A stretch of 64,000 nucleotides of DNA, taken from an uncultured Flavobacteriaceae bacterium. GTDB taxonomy: Bacteria > Bacteroidota > Bacteroidia > Flavobacteriales > Flavobacteriaceae. Positions 35,669-44,390 of the stretch are shown in pieces. The first letter of the stretch is position 1, and each line of letters opens with the position of its first letter. A program made the translations under genes and the position numbers. The DNA lies in the NCBI GenBank assembly GCA_947494715.1, contig CANLWG010000018.1, positions 60,014 through 124,013 on the forward strand. Reading direction: 5' to 3'. The notes beneath the pieces were generated by a model. That model had not been told where the DNA came from. It did not search any database and saw only the letters and a program-made list of their open reading frames with translations.

Positions 35669-36169
35669 TTATAATTTATTATCCATCAACTTCTTCATTT
35701 TCTCGACAATATTAAAGGCTGCCGGGCAAATGGCCACATTTTTTAGGGTCAAGTGATTAATCTGATGAAACTTTTTTCGGTCCGTATGCGGAAACTTCCT
35801 GCAAGCCTTGGGACGTACTTCATAAATGAGGCAGTGATTGTCCGCTCCTAAAAAAGCACAGGGCAACTGCTGTAATACATGATCGTTCTCCTCATCGATA
35901 CGCAAGTATTCTTCAATAAATTTTTGGGGCCTCAGTTTTAAATGCTTTGAAATCCGTAAGACATCCGCATCAGTGAAAAGTGGACCTGTGATTTTGCAAC
36001 AATTGGCACATTGTAGGCAATCGGTGTGCTCAAATTCCACCTCATGGAGCTCCTGCATTACGTAATCCAAGTTTTTGGGTGGTTTCTTTTTTAACCGGGC
36101 TAAAAACTTTGTGCTTTCTGTGTTTTTCTCCTTTGCCCTATGTGGAAGCTGTCTCAATATTTCCTCCAT
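35669..36169 (-). CDS. YkgJ-family cysteine-cluster protein
   Basis: 166 residues from ATG 36169 (MEEILRQLPHRAKEKN); a longer frame to 36220 is less likely because a perfect -7 element lies inside it. The cluster is CLQCANCC (Cys51, 54, 57, 58), followed by PCAFLGADNHCLIYEVRPKACR. These proteins bind zinc or an Fe-S cluster; function is unknown. Divergent from the methyltransferase gene. Confidence 0.88.
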   Translation of the reverse strand: MEEILRQLPHRAKEKNTESTKFLARLKKKPPKNLDYVMQELHEVEFEHTDCLQCANCCKITGPLFTDADVLRISKHLKLRPQKFIEEYLRIDEENDHVLQQLPCAFLGADNHCLIYEVRPKACRKFPHTDRKKFHQINHLTLKNVAICPAAFNIVEKMKKLMDNKL

Positions 36170-36187
36170 GCTTATTAAATCGTCCCT

Positions 36188-36195
36188 CAAAACTA
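36188..36195 (-). promoter_or_regulatory. -7 promoter element of the YkgJ-type gene
   Basis: Minus-strand TAGTTTTG, a perfect TAnnTTTG, 19 bp before the ATG at 36169; supports the shorter start. Confidence 0.4.
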
Positions 36196-36246
36196 GCCAA
36201 GAAATCCATAAATACACCATTTTTGTAGTAAACTAAATCCTATTAA

Positions 36247-36951
36247 ATGGAAGACATCTTCGGCAAAGCTTTATTGGATTTTCAAATTGGACGCTATACT
36301 GAAGATATTGTTACATATTCTTCTTTAAATGTTAAGGATACCTTGCCCCTGCCCCATCTCTTCAGGGACTACGACAACATGCCCGCTCTTGAGCAAAAAG
36401 CATTAAATCTTTGTCATGGTGAAGTATTGGATATAGGATGTGGTGCAGGGAGCCATAGCCTTTATCTGCAACAGAAAGGATTTAAAGTTACCGCACTGGA
36501 TCATTCCCAAGGAGCCATTGAAACTTGTAAATTCAGGGGAATTGAACAAACGGTTTGCAACAATGTTTTGGACCATACCCAAAAGTATGACACTCTTCTA
36601 TTGCTCATGAACGGAATAGGTATTATCGGCAGGCTTCAAAACCTAGATCGTTTTTTTACACATCTGAAGTCTTTATTGAAACCTAATGGACAAATTTTAT
36701 TGGATTCCAGTGACATCATTTATATGTACGATACCGATGAAGACGGCGGGATATGGCTTCCGAACGGCTGTTCTTATTATGGTGAAGTTCAATTTACCTT
36801 GGAATACAAAGGAGAAAAAGGACTTCCATTTTATTGGTTGTATTTGGATTACAAAACATTACAAAGAGCATCAATGGCCCATGGTATGGCCTGTGAACTC
36901 GTAAGCAATGGAGAACATTACGACTATTTAGCAAAATTAAATGTACTTTGA
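36247..36951 (+). CDS. Class I SAM-dependent methyltransferase
   Basis: 234 residues with motif I EVLDIGCGAGSHSLYLQQ (about 59-76), acidic motif II region VTALDHSQGAIE, and motif III/IV LLLLMNGIGIIG. The acceptor is unknown. It stands divergent from a YkgJ-family gene and is followed by a metalloprotease lipoprotein gene on the same strand, whose start lies 60 bp further on. Confidence 0.9.
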   Translation: MEDIFGKALLDFQIGRYTEDIVTYSSLNVKDTLPLPHLFRDYDNMPALEQKALNLCHGEVLDIGCGAGSHSLYLQQKGFKVTALDHSQGAIETCKFRGIEQTVCNNVLDHTQKYDTLLLLMNGIGIIGRLQNLDRFFTHLKSLLKPNGQILLDSSDIIYMYDTDEDGGIWLPNGCSYYGEVQFTLEYKGEKGLPFYWLYLDYKTLQRASMAHGMACELVSNGEHYDYLAKLNVL

Positions 36952-37011
36952 ACCCATTTGAATACAATTGGGTACATTTTTTGCGTTATCTTGAAACATA
37001 AAAAAATTGTC

Positions 37012-37884
37012 ATGAAAATTAATTCCATTTTAATATTATCCGCCTTCTACCTTCTGTTTTTAGGATGTTCCAGTAGTTCGGATGACGGGCCCGATAGTCC
37101 TCCTGCCATAGACAAGTCTGCCAATCTTTTAGGTACCGGTGATTCCGCAAACGATATTCTTTCCAACGATACATTTACCAAACTCAAAATTGAAATAGCC
37201 TACGTTACAGGATTCAGACCTACACCAAGAGCGATTGAGAATTTTGTAAATTATCTTAGGGCCAGAACCTTTAAACAAGACATAGAGCTTGTTTATACCC
37301 AATTGCCTTCTCCCGATGAAGAGACATTAAGCTTGGAGGAAGTTGCAGAATTGGAAAGCGAAAATAGGACAGCCTATAACGAGGATGATACTTTGGCCAT
37401 TTATATTTATTTTGCCGACGCCCCTGCAGATGATGACGATGAAGAAGAAGGCTTGGTGACCCTGGGCGCCGTATATCGCAACACATCCATGATTATTCAT
37501 GAGGCTACCGTATGGAGTCTAGCGGCCCAAAGTATTTTCATTTCCATTACCGATGTGGAAACGGCAACTTTGGAACATGAGTTTGGTCACCTGTTCGGCC
37601 TAGTAGATTTAGGCACGGTACCAATTAACGATCATGAAGATCCCGATGCTGCAAACCATTGTGATGTACAAGGCTGTTTAATGCGGGCGGAACTACAATT
37701 CGGAGGCCCGAGTTCCAAAAGTGCCCTGGCCGAAAAATCAGAGGGAATTAAGGCGGATTGTGCTCTGAGCGGAGCTAGTGTTCTAAAATTATTGGACACA
37801 AAGACAGCTAATGGTTCCTCAATGATCGTTCCCGACCTTGATGCCGAATGTATTTTAGATCTCCAATCTAACGGCGGGCGATAA
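37012..37884 (+). CDS. Lipoprotein metalloprotease with HEXXHXXGXXD (snapalysin-type) motif
   Basis: 290 residues from ATG 37012, with a lipoprotein signal (LLFLGCSSSS, Cys19). The zinc site HEFGHLFGLVD has the metzincin form HEXXHXXGXX, but with Asp in place of His as third ligand, as in snapalysin of Streptomyces. A Met-turn-like CLMRAEL follows. The rest has an acidic loop (ADDDDEEEG) and no recognised domain. The likely role is surface-anchored protein degradation. The 54-bp extension to 36958 looks like 5' leader. Confidence 0.8.
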   Translation: MKINSILILSAFYLLFLGCSSSSDDGPDSPPAIDKSANLLGTGDSANDILSNDTFTKLKIEIAYVTGFRPTPRAIENFVNYLRARTFKQDIELVYTQLPSPDEETLSLEEVAELESENRTAYNEDDTLAIYIYFADAPADDDDEEEGLVTLGAVYRNTSMIIHEATVWSLAAQSIFISITDVETATLEHEFGHLFGLVDLGTVPINDHEDPDAANHCDVQGCLMRAELQFGGPSSKSALAEKSEGIKADCALSGASVLKLLDTKTANGSSMIVPDLDAECILDLQSNGGR

Positions 37885-37943
37885 ATTTGGACGTTTTCCG
37901 TTCGGAAATCTCGAAATCAAAACTTTGGCAATCCGAGCTTGGA

Positions 37944-38576
37944 TTACGGAATGTTCAAGTACTTATGCGTTTGTAGAGAAACAATCCATTTGGGATTTTT
38001 CATCACATAATCCACGATTAGCGGGATTGTTTTTTCGCGAACACTCCATTCCGGCTGTAGGTACAAAATACAGTTTTCGTTAACCTTTGCCGCTTCCTGC
38101 TCTGCAAAAATGAAATCATGTTTATTGTAAACGATGACCTTTAATTCATGTGCTACACCATAAATTTCCGGTTGTGGCAGCTTGTTTTTTTTGGGTGAAA
38201 GACAAATCCAGTCCCAAAGCCCTGTTAATGCATAGGCTCCCGAAGTTTCTATATGGATTTTTAAATTTTTGTCCTTAAGGGCACGAGTGAGTGGCGCCAT
38301 ATCCCAAGTTAAAGGTTCCCCGCCCGTTACAACGATAGTGTCCGAATATTTGGCCGCATTTTCCACTATACTTTCAATCGCCGTGGGAGGATGTGTATCC
38401 GCGTTCCAGCTTTCCTTCACATCACACCAATGGCAGCCCACGTCACAGCCCCCTACCCGAATAAAATAGGCAGCTGTACCTTTATGATACCCTTCCCCCT
38501 GAATGGTGTAGAACTCCTCCATTAAGGGAAGCATCAATCCCTTGTCTACAAGAGTCATTACTTTGTCTTCTACCAT
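37944..38576 (-). CDS. queE: 7-carboxy-7-deazaguanine synthase QueE
   Basis: 210 residues; a radical-SAM enzyme making 7-carboxy-7-deazaguanine for queuosine. The cluster motif is C-x3-C-x2-C (Cys44, Cys48, Cys51 in GGCDVGCHWCD) rather than the long insertion of B. subtilis-type QueE. The conserved PLMEEFYTIQGEG lies at residues 17-29. A TATCTTTG -7 element ends 5 bp before the ATG at 38576, so either the transcript is nearly leaderless or the real start is Met7 or Met15 (38558 or 38534). Confidence 0.93.
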   Translation of the reverse strand: MVEDKVMTLVDKGLMLPLMEEFYTIQGEGYHKGTAAYFIRVGGCDVGCHWCDVKESWNADTHPPTAIESIVENAAKYSDTIVVTGGEPLTWDMAPLTRALKDKNLKIHIETSGAYALTGLWDWICLSPKKNKLPQPEIYGVAHELKVIVYNKHDFIFAEQEAAKVNENCILYLQPEWSVREKTIPLIVDYVMKNPKWIVSLQTHKYLNIP

Positions 38577-38580
38577 TTGG

Positions 38581-38613
38581 CAAAGATAGGTCTCCTACGT
38601 TCCAAAACACAAA
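38581..38613 (-). promoter_or_regulatory. Promoter of queE (-33 TTTG, -7 TATCTTTG)
   Basis: On the minus strand TTTG (38610-38613), 21 bp, then TATCTTTG (38581-38588). The match to the Bacteroidota consensus TTTG-N19 to 21-TAnnTTTG is good. Confidence 0.55.
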
Positions 38614-38764
38614 TTCCAAGCTCCAAAGTTTAAGCACCTCTTGGAATACTAAATCCATGGTCTAAGATGAAGCCAGTAGAGGAGCTAACGATATGGGCAA
38701 TTACAACAAAATAAGCGTCAATTACCTAGGCTTTTTTATGTCCTGTAGCACCATCCCAAGGAAC

Positions 38765-39802
38765 CTATTTCAACTCTGTCAACTCTTTTTTAAGCTCTGC
38801 GTTCTCCCTCTCCAATCGCTCGGTACGCTCATTTATATCGATTATGTAAAGCGTAAGTTCCTCTATCTTCTGCAAGAGCTTGGAATCCATTTCGCCCAAT
38901 AGTATCCCGTTCTCGGCGACCTCGGCGGCACTTGGGATGTCCTTTAGATGACCTTTTGCATTTATATGGGCCTCAACTTCTTCCAAAGTGGGAAGGTCGT
39001 AACCTTTTTCAAAGACAAAGTCCGACCATCCTGTCTCCACCTTTATCTCCTTTGCCCTTACATTTCCGTTGACGGCAAGTTTGTAGGTGCCTGTATCAGT
39101 TGTGCCGATACCTAAACTACCTGCTTTTAAGTATGAATCTCCGTCATCCCCTCGAAGTACGATGTCTGGCGTACCTGTATCGGAATTGTCCATTATCTGG
39201 AGTGAAGCCACTGATCCATGACCGTCAATCTTGATCATTCTGTCTACAAGGATGTTTCCGTTGATATCAAGTCTTTCATTAGGGGCGATAGTGCCGATGC
39301 CGACATTCCCCGAATTGGAAATGGTCAACCTATAAGCAGCGTTTGTCTTGTCATAAATATTGAAACCATTAGTATTAACACCATTTTGCCAATTTACTAC
39401 CCCTGTACCGCTTGGGTAATACTCAATCCATGTGTGCTTACCATTGGCCCCTTCCAATCTTAATTGGTGATGTTCGGATGAACTTAGGATATGAAGTGGA
39501 TTTGACGGAATGGTCGTTCCAATGCCGACATTACCCCCTTGTGGATTTATCAAGGTTTTACCTTGACTATAATGATTTAAATAAAGGCCAAAACCATTTT
39601 TGGAATCTACGTGTAAATTACCGTTTGTTGCAACTATGGAAGCCCTATCAGTACCCCTTTCGTGACCTCCAACCTTTAAATATTCGTTCCATGTTGAATT
39701 TGGTCCATAATAGTGATATCCATCTCCGGTTACCGGAATTGATTGAGCTTTTAAAGCTAAGTTCATTCCAATTAGGGCAATTACTAAAGTCTTCGTTTTC
39801 AT
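38765..39802 (-). CDS. Exported GIGT-repeat protein with C-terminal coiled coil (tail-fibre-like), copy 1
   Basis: 345 residues: signal peptide, then repeats of the form GNVGIGT or SLGIGTT (at GGNVGIGTTIPSNPLHILSS, SGNVGIGTIAPNERLDINGN and GSLGIGTTDTGTYKLAVNGN), then the conserved VKVETGWSDFVFE-like region GYDLPTLEEVEAHINAKGHL, and a coiled coil (ELTLYIIDINERTERLEREN). This is a Bacteroidota surface or filament-type protein of unknown function; the beta-helical repeats suggest a fibrous trimer. Its paralog lies immediately upstream on the same strand. Confidence 0.8.
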   Translation of the reverse strand: MKTKTLVIALIGMNLALKAQSIPVTGDGYHYYGPNSTWNEYLKVGGHERGTDRASIVATNGNLHVDSKNGFGLYLNHYSQGKTLINPQGGNVGIGTTIPSNPLHILSSSEHHQLRLEGANGKHTWIEYYPSGTGVVNWQNGVNTNGFNIYDKTNAAYRLTISNSGNVGIGTIAPNERLDINGNILVDRMIKIDGHGSVASLQIMDNSDTGTPDIVLRGDDGDSYLKAGSLGIGTTDTGTYKLAVNGNVRAKEIKVETGWSDFVFEKGYDLPTLEEVEAHINAKGHLKDIPSAAEVAENGILLGEMDSKLLQKIEELTLYIIDINERTERLERENAELKKELTELK

Positions 39803-39894
39803 TTTATCGGGGGTTTAATTAGTAGGAATAAAATTTCCGTTTTTAAATCGTTTTTAAAAAAAGTAAGCGTCTTTCGATGAACTGTAAGGAGATG
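39803..39894 (-). promoter_or_regulatory. Shared upstream region of the GIGT-repeat pair, copy 1
   Basis: The 5' leader before the ATG (AAACCCCCGATAAAATG) and a block TTTCGATGAACTGTA about 70 bp upstream match the region before the paralog (40585-40680). Confidence 0.4.
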
Positions 39895-39900
39895 TTTAGC

Positions 39901-40584
39901 TTATTTGCCTTCCAAAATTTCGACTTTTTTTCGAAGTTCAAATATTTCCTCATTCTGATGGATCAGATAAAGTGTAAGCTCTTCGATCTTCTCCAAGAGT
40001 TTCATGTTCATAATACCAAGTTCTACCCCGTTCTCTTCCATTTCTTGGGCAGAGGGGATATTGGGCAAATGCCCCCTTTCCTGGATATGTTCCTGTACTT
40101 CTTCCAAGGACTTTAGGTCATAGCCCTCCTTAAAGACATAGTCAGGCCCGGGAACGGAAAGGTCTACTTTTACTTCCTCGGCATGGATACGGCCCTTTAC
40201 GGTAAGCTTGTCGTCCGGGGTCAAAGTGCCAATGCCTACGTTTCCATGGGCCTTCAACGTTAAAATATCCCCTCCTGGATATGAAAAAAATCTGAAAGTG
40301 GATTCATAGGGATTTGAAATGGAAACTTCATGATTGAAATGAAATTCACCATGACGATTGGAACCGATATGGGTATTTCTAAATGCCACCGTACCAAGTG
40401 TTCCGGTCGAGTTAAAGCTTAATACCGGTCTTTGGTCCTTTATTTCTACAACGTTATTATTAAACCAAATGCTTGGTGTGATAGTTCCAATACCAACACT
40501 GCCTGTAGCTGGAAAAGTATTTGTCTGCGCCCATGCCATTGAACAGCAGAACAGGGCAAAAAGAAAGATTCGGGTCGTTCTCAT
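39901..40584 (-). CDS. Exported GIGT-repeat protein with C-terminal coiled coil, copy 2
   Basis: 227 residues: signal peptide (MRTTRIFLFALFCCSMAWAQ), GIGT-type repeats (SVGIGTITPS, NVGIGTLTPDDKLTVKGRI), the conserved DYVFKEGYDLKSLEEVQEHI plus QERGHLPNIPS, and a C-terminal coiled coil (KLLEKIEELTLYLIHQNEEI). It is shorter than copy 1 by loss of about half of the repeat region. The two share a leader sequence and probably a regulator. Function unknown; probably extracellular. Confidence 0.8.
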   Translation of the reverse strand: MRTTRIFLFALFCCSMAWAQTNTFPATGSVGIGTITPSIWFNNNVVEIKDQRPVLSFNSTGTLGTVAFRNTHIGSNRHGEFHFNHEVSISNPYESTFRFFSYPGGDILTLKAHGNVGIGTLTPDDKLTVKGRIHAEEVKVDLSVPGPDYVFKEGYDLKSLEEVQEHIQERGHLPNIPSAQEMEENGVELGIMNMKLLEKIEELTLYLIHQNEEIFELRKKVEILEGK

Positions 40585-40680
40585 TTTGTCGGGGGTTTTG
40601 TAGGTTAAAATATAAATGTAGGAATTTACCTTATTTTTTCCAATTCATATAGTAATTTTTCGATGAACTGTAGGCACCTA
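40585..40680 (-). promoter_or_regulatory. Shared upstream region of the GIGT-repeat pair, copy 2
   Basis: Contains the leader AAACCCCCGACAAAATG and the block TTTCGATGAACTGTA (about 75 bp upstream), as in copy 1 at 39803-39894. Confidence 0.4.
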
Positions 40681-40696
40681 CCGGAATATCCTGCTA

Positions 40697-41560
40697 TCAA
40701 CCACTGTTTTTGCCCTTTAAGAAAATAGAGGCCCCCCACTCTTCTCCTTCTTTCGCTCCTTCGGTGAATTCACCTTTTATCACTAGGAGCCCGGTACTGT
40801 CCTGGAAGTCGTTGAACCATTCTACAAGAACGTTCGTGGATTCACCGCAACCCAGTTGGATGGGCAAAGAGGGTCTGCCGACGATCCTAAAATGGCCGAT
40901 ATCCGGATATTCCGGGCTCGGCCTTGCAGGAAATGCGATCAAGTCCAATTCAAGGGTGCTTTTACTGAGATTTTGGACAACGATGTTCCTAAGTGCGTCC
41001 AATTCAAGAAAAGTGACCTCCCCGACAACGGTGTTGCTTGGTTCATAATTCGCCGCGAACCAGGTTGCATCGCCAAAAGCGTTGACCGTGGTCGTGAACG
41101 GGTCGGATGCGGAACCGAGGGCCTTGCTCTTGTACGCCGCGGATCCCGATCTGTAATTTACCTTGAAGTGATAATCATAACGGCCATTGCATTCATCCGG
41201 TTGTTCATATGTCCAAACACCGTCCCCGCTCCCCTTCATCGGATGTTGTTCGCCATTGACCGTAATGAATGCACGGATATCGCGGACATTCTGTGATTTG
41301 ACCTCTAAAAAGAACCGGTGTTTCGGTGTTTTTCCGAACTCTATCAATTCAAAGGGAGTGGTCGATGGAAAAAGTGCGGACGCAGCCGAAGTAGGATAAT
41401 CCCTGGAATCATACCATGGGAATACCGGAGGGGTGTGGTCTCGGAGCTTCACGCCGCAGCCGCATATGGCGGAGGTCGCCAACAATAAGAATATCCTGAG
41501 TTTTAGGACGTGCAAGACAGTTCCGGTCCTTGATCGAAAAGGATAGGCCGAAGTTTTCAT
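40697..41560 (-). CDS. Hypothetical lipoprotein (287 aa)
   Basis: 287 residues with an N-terminal hydrophobic segment (FLLLATSAICGC) that is a probable lipobox, with 20 preceding residues longer than normal, so the start may lie further in. No domain recognised: beta-rich, with two internal sections such as RFFLEVKSQNVRDIRAFITV and LLVIKGEFTEGA. By eye the gene is richer in G+C (many GCC, GGC, CCG codons) than its neighbours, which suggests transfer. It follows the GIGT-repeat pair on the same strand. Confidence 0.55.
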   Translation of the reverse strand: MKTSAYPFRSRTGTVLHVLKLRIFLLLATSAICGCGVKLRDHTPPVFPWYDSRDYPTSAASALFPSTTPFELIEFGKTPKHRFFLEVKSQNVRDIRAFITVNGEQHPMKGSGDGVWTYEQPDECNGRYDYHFKVNYRSGSAAYKSKALGSASDPFTTTVNAFGDATWFAANYEPSNTVVGEVTFLELDALRNIVVQNLSKSTLELDLIAFPARPSPEYPDIGHFRIVGRPSLPIQLGCGESTNVLVEWFNDFQDSTGLLVIKGEFTEGAKEGEEWGASIFLKGKNSG

Positions 41561-41667
41561 AATGTTCTGGTTTTATGGTTGTTGACCTCTTAAGATATTG
41601 AAAATCAGCGAATTTACCGATTTATTCAAGGGTTATTTTCGGACATGGCCGATGCGGAATGAATTCT

Positions 41668-41698
41668 TTTGGCCTATAGGTGTATTTTCCTATATTTA
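41668..41698 (+). promoter_or_regulatory. Promoter-like pair TTTG-N19-TATATTTA
   Basis: TTTG at 41668-41671, 19 bp, then TATATTTA at 41691-41698, one base from the -7 consensus. It lies about 80 bp upstream of a small open frame. Confidence 0.4.
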
Positions 41699-41779
41699 TG
41701 GTTCGCTCCACTAATCCATATGCAATATTAAATGTGAGTAAGGCATAAAGATTCCAACCCGGAAGACGTAAACACGTCG

Positions 41780-42049
41780 ATGAATTTAAGGCATTGGCAG
41801 GGGCATTATGGTCTCGAAAAAAAATATCTGAACTACGTATGTTATGATATGCCAGAAATCTTTGACCTACACGAAATAGATTCCGTTACCGGGCGGACAA
41901 AATATTTATTCAGCAAATTTAAAAGCGTCCTTAGGGTCATAGTCAGGGGAGAACCGTACAAATATGTAATTAAAAAGCACGACCCTTCCAGATTGGATGA
42001 ACATTTCATGCCGATTGACAAAACCCAAAATCAATCCTTGTTTTTTTAG
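41780..42049 (+). CDS. Hypothetical protein (89 aa)
   Basis: An 89-codon frame starting MNLRHWQGHYGLEKKYLNYV, with no recognised family. The composition is not biased (charged residues and aromatics mixed), and a promoter-like pair lies 80 bp upstream. It is the only candidate in the 683-bp gap between the orphan lipoprotein and the HerA-like ATPase gene; the rest of that gap shows only a short CCCTA-TTTT-TAGGG hairpin at 42217-42230 before the next start. It may be spurious. Confidence 0.35.
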   Translation: MNLRHWQGHYGLEKKYLNYVCYDMPEIFDLHEIDSVTGRTKYLFSKFKSVLRVIVRGEPYKYVIKKHDPSRLDEHFMPIDKTQNQSLFF

Positions 42050-42243
42050 GAAGATCCAAACCAAGATCCAAGCGGCGGTAAGCTCCAACAAAAACCCGAA
42101 AAGTCCCCCTTTTACCAGATATGATAAAATCTCGCTTTGGTTGATGGGTTAGGGCTAATAGCTGCTAGGACAAATGGCAATAAACCCTTGAGAACAAACC
42201 CTAAACTCATAAAAATCCCTATTTTTAGGGCAAAATTAACCGG

Positions 42244-43749
42244 ATGAGCAGCAAAGACCAGTTCTTTACCCATATCGAAAAGGGCTATACCACCAAAGGC
42301 GACTTTATCACCATGGGTGCAGCCATGCTAGAAGGAGAGGCCGTAACCGGTGCACATGTTAAGATTCCGCTAAAGACCTTGAACCGACATGGACTCATTG
42401 CCGGAGCAACGGGAACCGGAAAAACAAAGACTTTGCAGGTATTGGCCGAAAATTTATCCGATCAAGGCATTCCGATACTTTTGATGGATTTGAAAGGAGA
42501 CCTCAGCGGTCTTGCGCAACCCAGTCCGGGGCATCCAAAAATAGACGAACGTCATGAGAAAATAGGCCTCCCTTTTGAAGCGAAGCGTTTTCCTGTAGAG
42601 ATTCTTTCCCTTTCAGAGCAAAATGGTGTAAAGCTCAGGGCCACGGTATCCGAATTTGGTCCTGTACTCTTATCTAGAATTCTGGACCTTAGCGAAACCC
42701 AAGAAGGGATTGTGTCCGTGGTGTTTAAATATTGTGATGACAACAAACTGCCCCTGCTTGATCTCAAAGACTTTAAAAAAGTACTGCAATATGCCACGGG
42801 AGCCGGTAAAAAGGAATTCCAAAAAGAATATGGTCGCATCTCCACAAGTTCTACGGGCACTATATTGCGGAAGATTATAGAATTGGAACAACAAGGCGCC
42901 GATCTGTTTTTTGGTGAAAAATCATTTGAAGTGGATGATCTTACCCGAATCAATGAAGAAGGTAGGGGCTATATCAATATCATCCGGCTTACGGATATCC
43001 AAGATCGGCCCAAACTTTTCTCAACTTTTATGTTGAGCCTATTGGCCGAAATCTATGCCACTTTCCCGGAACAGGGCGATAGTGACAAACCGGAGCTGAT
43101 ATTATTTATCGACGAGGCCCACCTGATTTTCAAAGAAGCGTCCAAGGCCCTTTTGGATCAAATAGAGAGTATCGTAAAACTGATACGTTCCAAAGGTATC
43201 GGTCTTTATTTTGTGACCCAAAATCCGACCGATGTGCCCAACGAAGTTCTGGCGCAATTGGGATTAAAGGTACAGCATGCACTTCGTGCCTTTACCGCTA
43301 GGGACAGAAAGGCGATAAAGTTAACTGCGGAAAACTATCCCGAATCCGAATTTTATGACACGAAAGCGGTTTTGACCTCACTTGGAATTGGGGAAGCCTT
43401 AATTTCCGCCCTGGACGAAAAAGGTCGCCCTACCCCATTGGCGGCAACATTGCTCCGCGCTCCTATGAGTCGCATGGACGTGCTTACCAACGATGAATTG
43501 GAAGACGTAATCGATAGTTCCAAACTGGTCAGAAAATACGGTGAGATCATTGACCGTGAAAGTGCTTATGAAATATTGAACGAAAAAATTGAAAAAGCAG
43601 AGGCCTTGGCCGAAAAGGAAAGAAACCAACCTACCCGCAGGCGAACCGCCACTCGTAGGAGTACACGGCAAAATCCAGTTATTAAAGTACTTACCAGCGC
43701 CACTTTTATCCGTGGTGTATTGGGTGTATTGAAAAAAGTTATTCGATAA
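42244..43749 (+). CDS. HerA-like ATPase (DUF853)
   Basis: 501 residues of the DUF853 HerA/VirD4-like ATPase family. Walker A is GATGTGKT (54-61), Walker B LILFIDEAHLIF (near 282), and an Arg-rich C-terminal tail (PTRRRTATRRSTRQN) could bind nucleic acid or lipid. The family may act in DNA processing; no partner nuclease is adjacent. Its stop overlaps the start of the next gene (TAATG). Confidence 0.9.
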   Translation: MSSKDQFFTHIEKGYTTKGDFITMGAAMLEGEAVTGAHVKIPLKTLNRHGLIAGATGTGKTKTLQVLAENLSDQGIPILLMDLKGDLSGLAQPSPGHPKIDERHEKIGLPFEAKRFPVEILSLSEQNGVKLRATVSEFGPVLLSRILDLSETQEGIVSVVFKYCDDNKLPLLDLKDFKKVLQYATGAGKKEFQKEYGRISTSSTGTILRKIIELEQQGADLFFGEKSFEVDDLTRINEEGRGYINIIRLTDIQDRPKLFSTFMLSLLAEIYATFPEQGDSDKPELILFIDEAHLIFKEASKALLDQIESIVKLIRSKGIGLYFVTQNPTDVPNEVLAQLGLKVQHALRAFTARDRKAIKLTAENYPESEFYDTKAVLTSLGIGEALISALDEKGRPTPLAATLLRAPMSRMDVLTNDELEDVIDSSKLVRKYGEIIDRESAYEILNEKIEKAEALAEKERNQPTRRRTATRRSTRQNPVIKVLTSATFIRGVLGVLKKVIR

Positions 43750-44303
43750 TGCGCTTAGCAAACATACATTTTGTTGTCGTTTTGATGATTTTCATCTGGG
43801 GTTGTGAAAAAGAAAAGGACACCACTTTTTTGATAACCCAAAATCAAGTTGGCAAATTGGAAAGGGGCAGTTTAGCCAGGGATGTAGAATTGATTTTCGC
43901 AACCGATTCAATAGCAAAAGATACGACCATCCTAAATTTTGCAAATAAGTCCAAACGGATCAAGATATTCGAAAAAGGCGGCGAACATTTGTTGACCCTT
44001 ACACCTAGTTCGGACAGTATCCCTATTATCGAAAATGTTCGTATTGAAGACTCCAGATATCTCACAGAAAAAGGAGTGGGCATTCAAAGTACTTTTAAGG
44101 ATATTAAGGAAAAACACAAAGTCAAAAAGATTATCACTTCCATGAACAATATATTGGTTCTACTAAAGGATAGTGATGCCTATTTCACCATAAGCAAGGA
44201 AGAACTGCCTTCTAGTCTGCGCTACGCTTCCAGCGTAAATATAGAGGCCGTTCAAATACCGGATAACGCCAAAATTAAATATATGATGATAGGCTGGGAT
44301 TGA
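43749..44303 (+). CDS. Lipoprotein coupled to the HerA-like ATPase
   Basis: 184 residues starting at ATG 43749 inside the TAATG overlap with the HerA-like gene. It has a lipoprotein signal (FIWGCEKEKD, Cys19) and a beta-rich remainder with no recognisable domain. An outer-membrane lipoprotein translationally coupled to a cytoplasmic ATPase is odd; a functional link is possible but unproven. Confidence 0.75.
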   Translation: MRLANIHFVVVLMIFIWGCEKEKDTTFLITQNQVGKLERGSLARDVELIFATDSIAKDTTILNFANKSKRIKIFEKGGEHLLTLTPSSDSIPIIENVRIEDSRYLTEKGVGIQSTFKDIKEKHKVKKIITSMNNILVLLKDSDAYFTISKEELPSSLRYASSVNIEAVQIPDNAKIKYMMIGWD

Positions 44304-44390
44304 ATGTGCAAGTTCAAACTCAAACTCAAAATCTAGTTCAAACTCAGAAAATCAAATAAGGGCCAATAGTTCAGCCCATTCATTCGTGGT

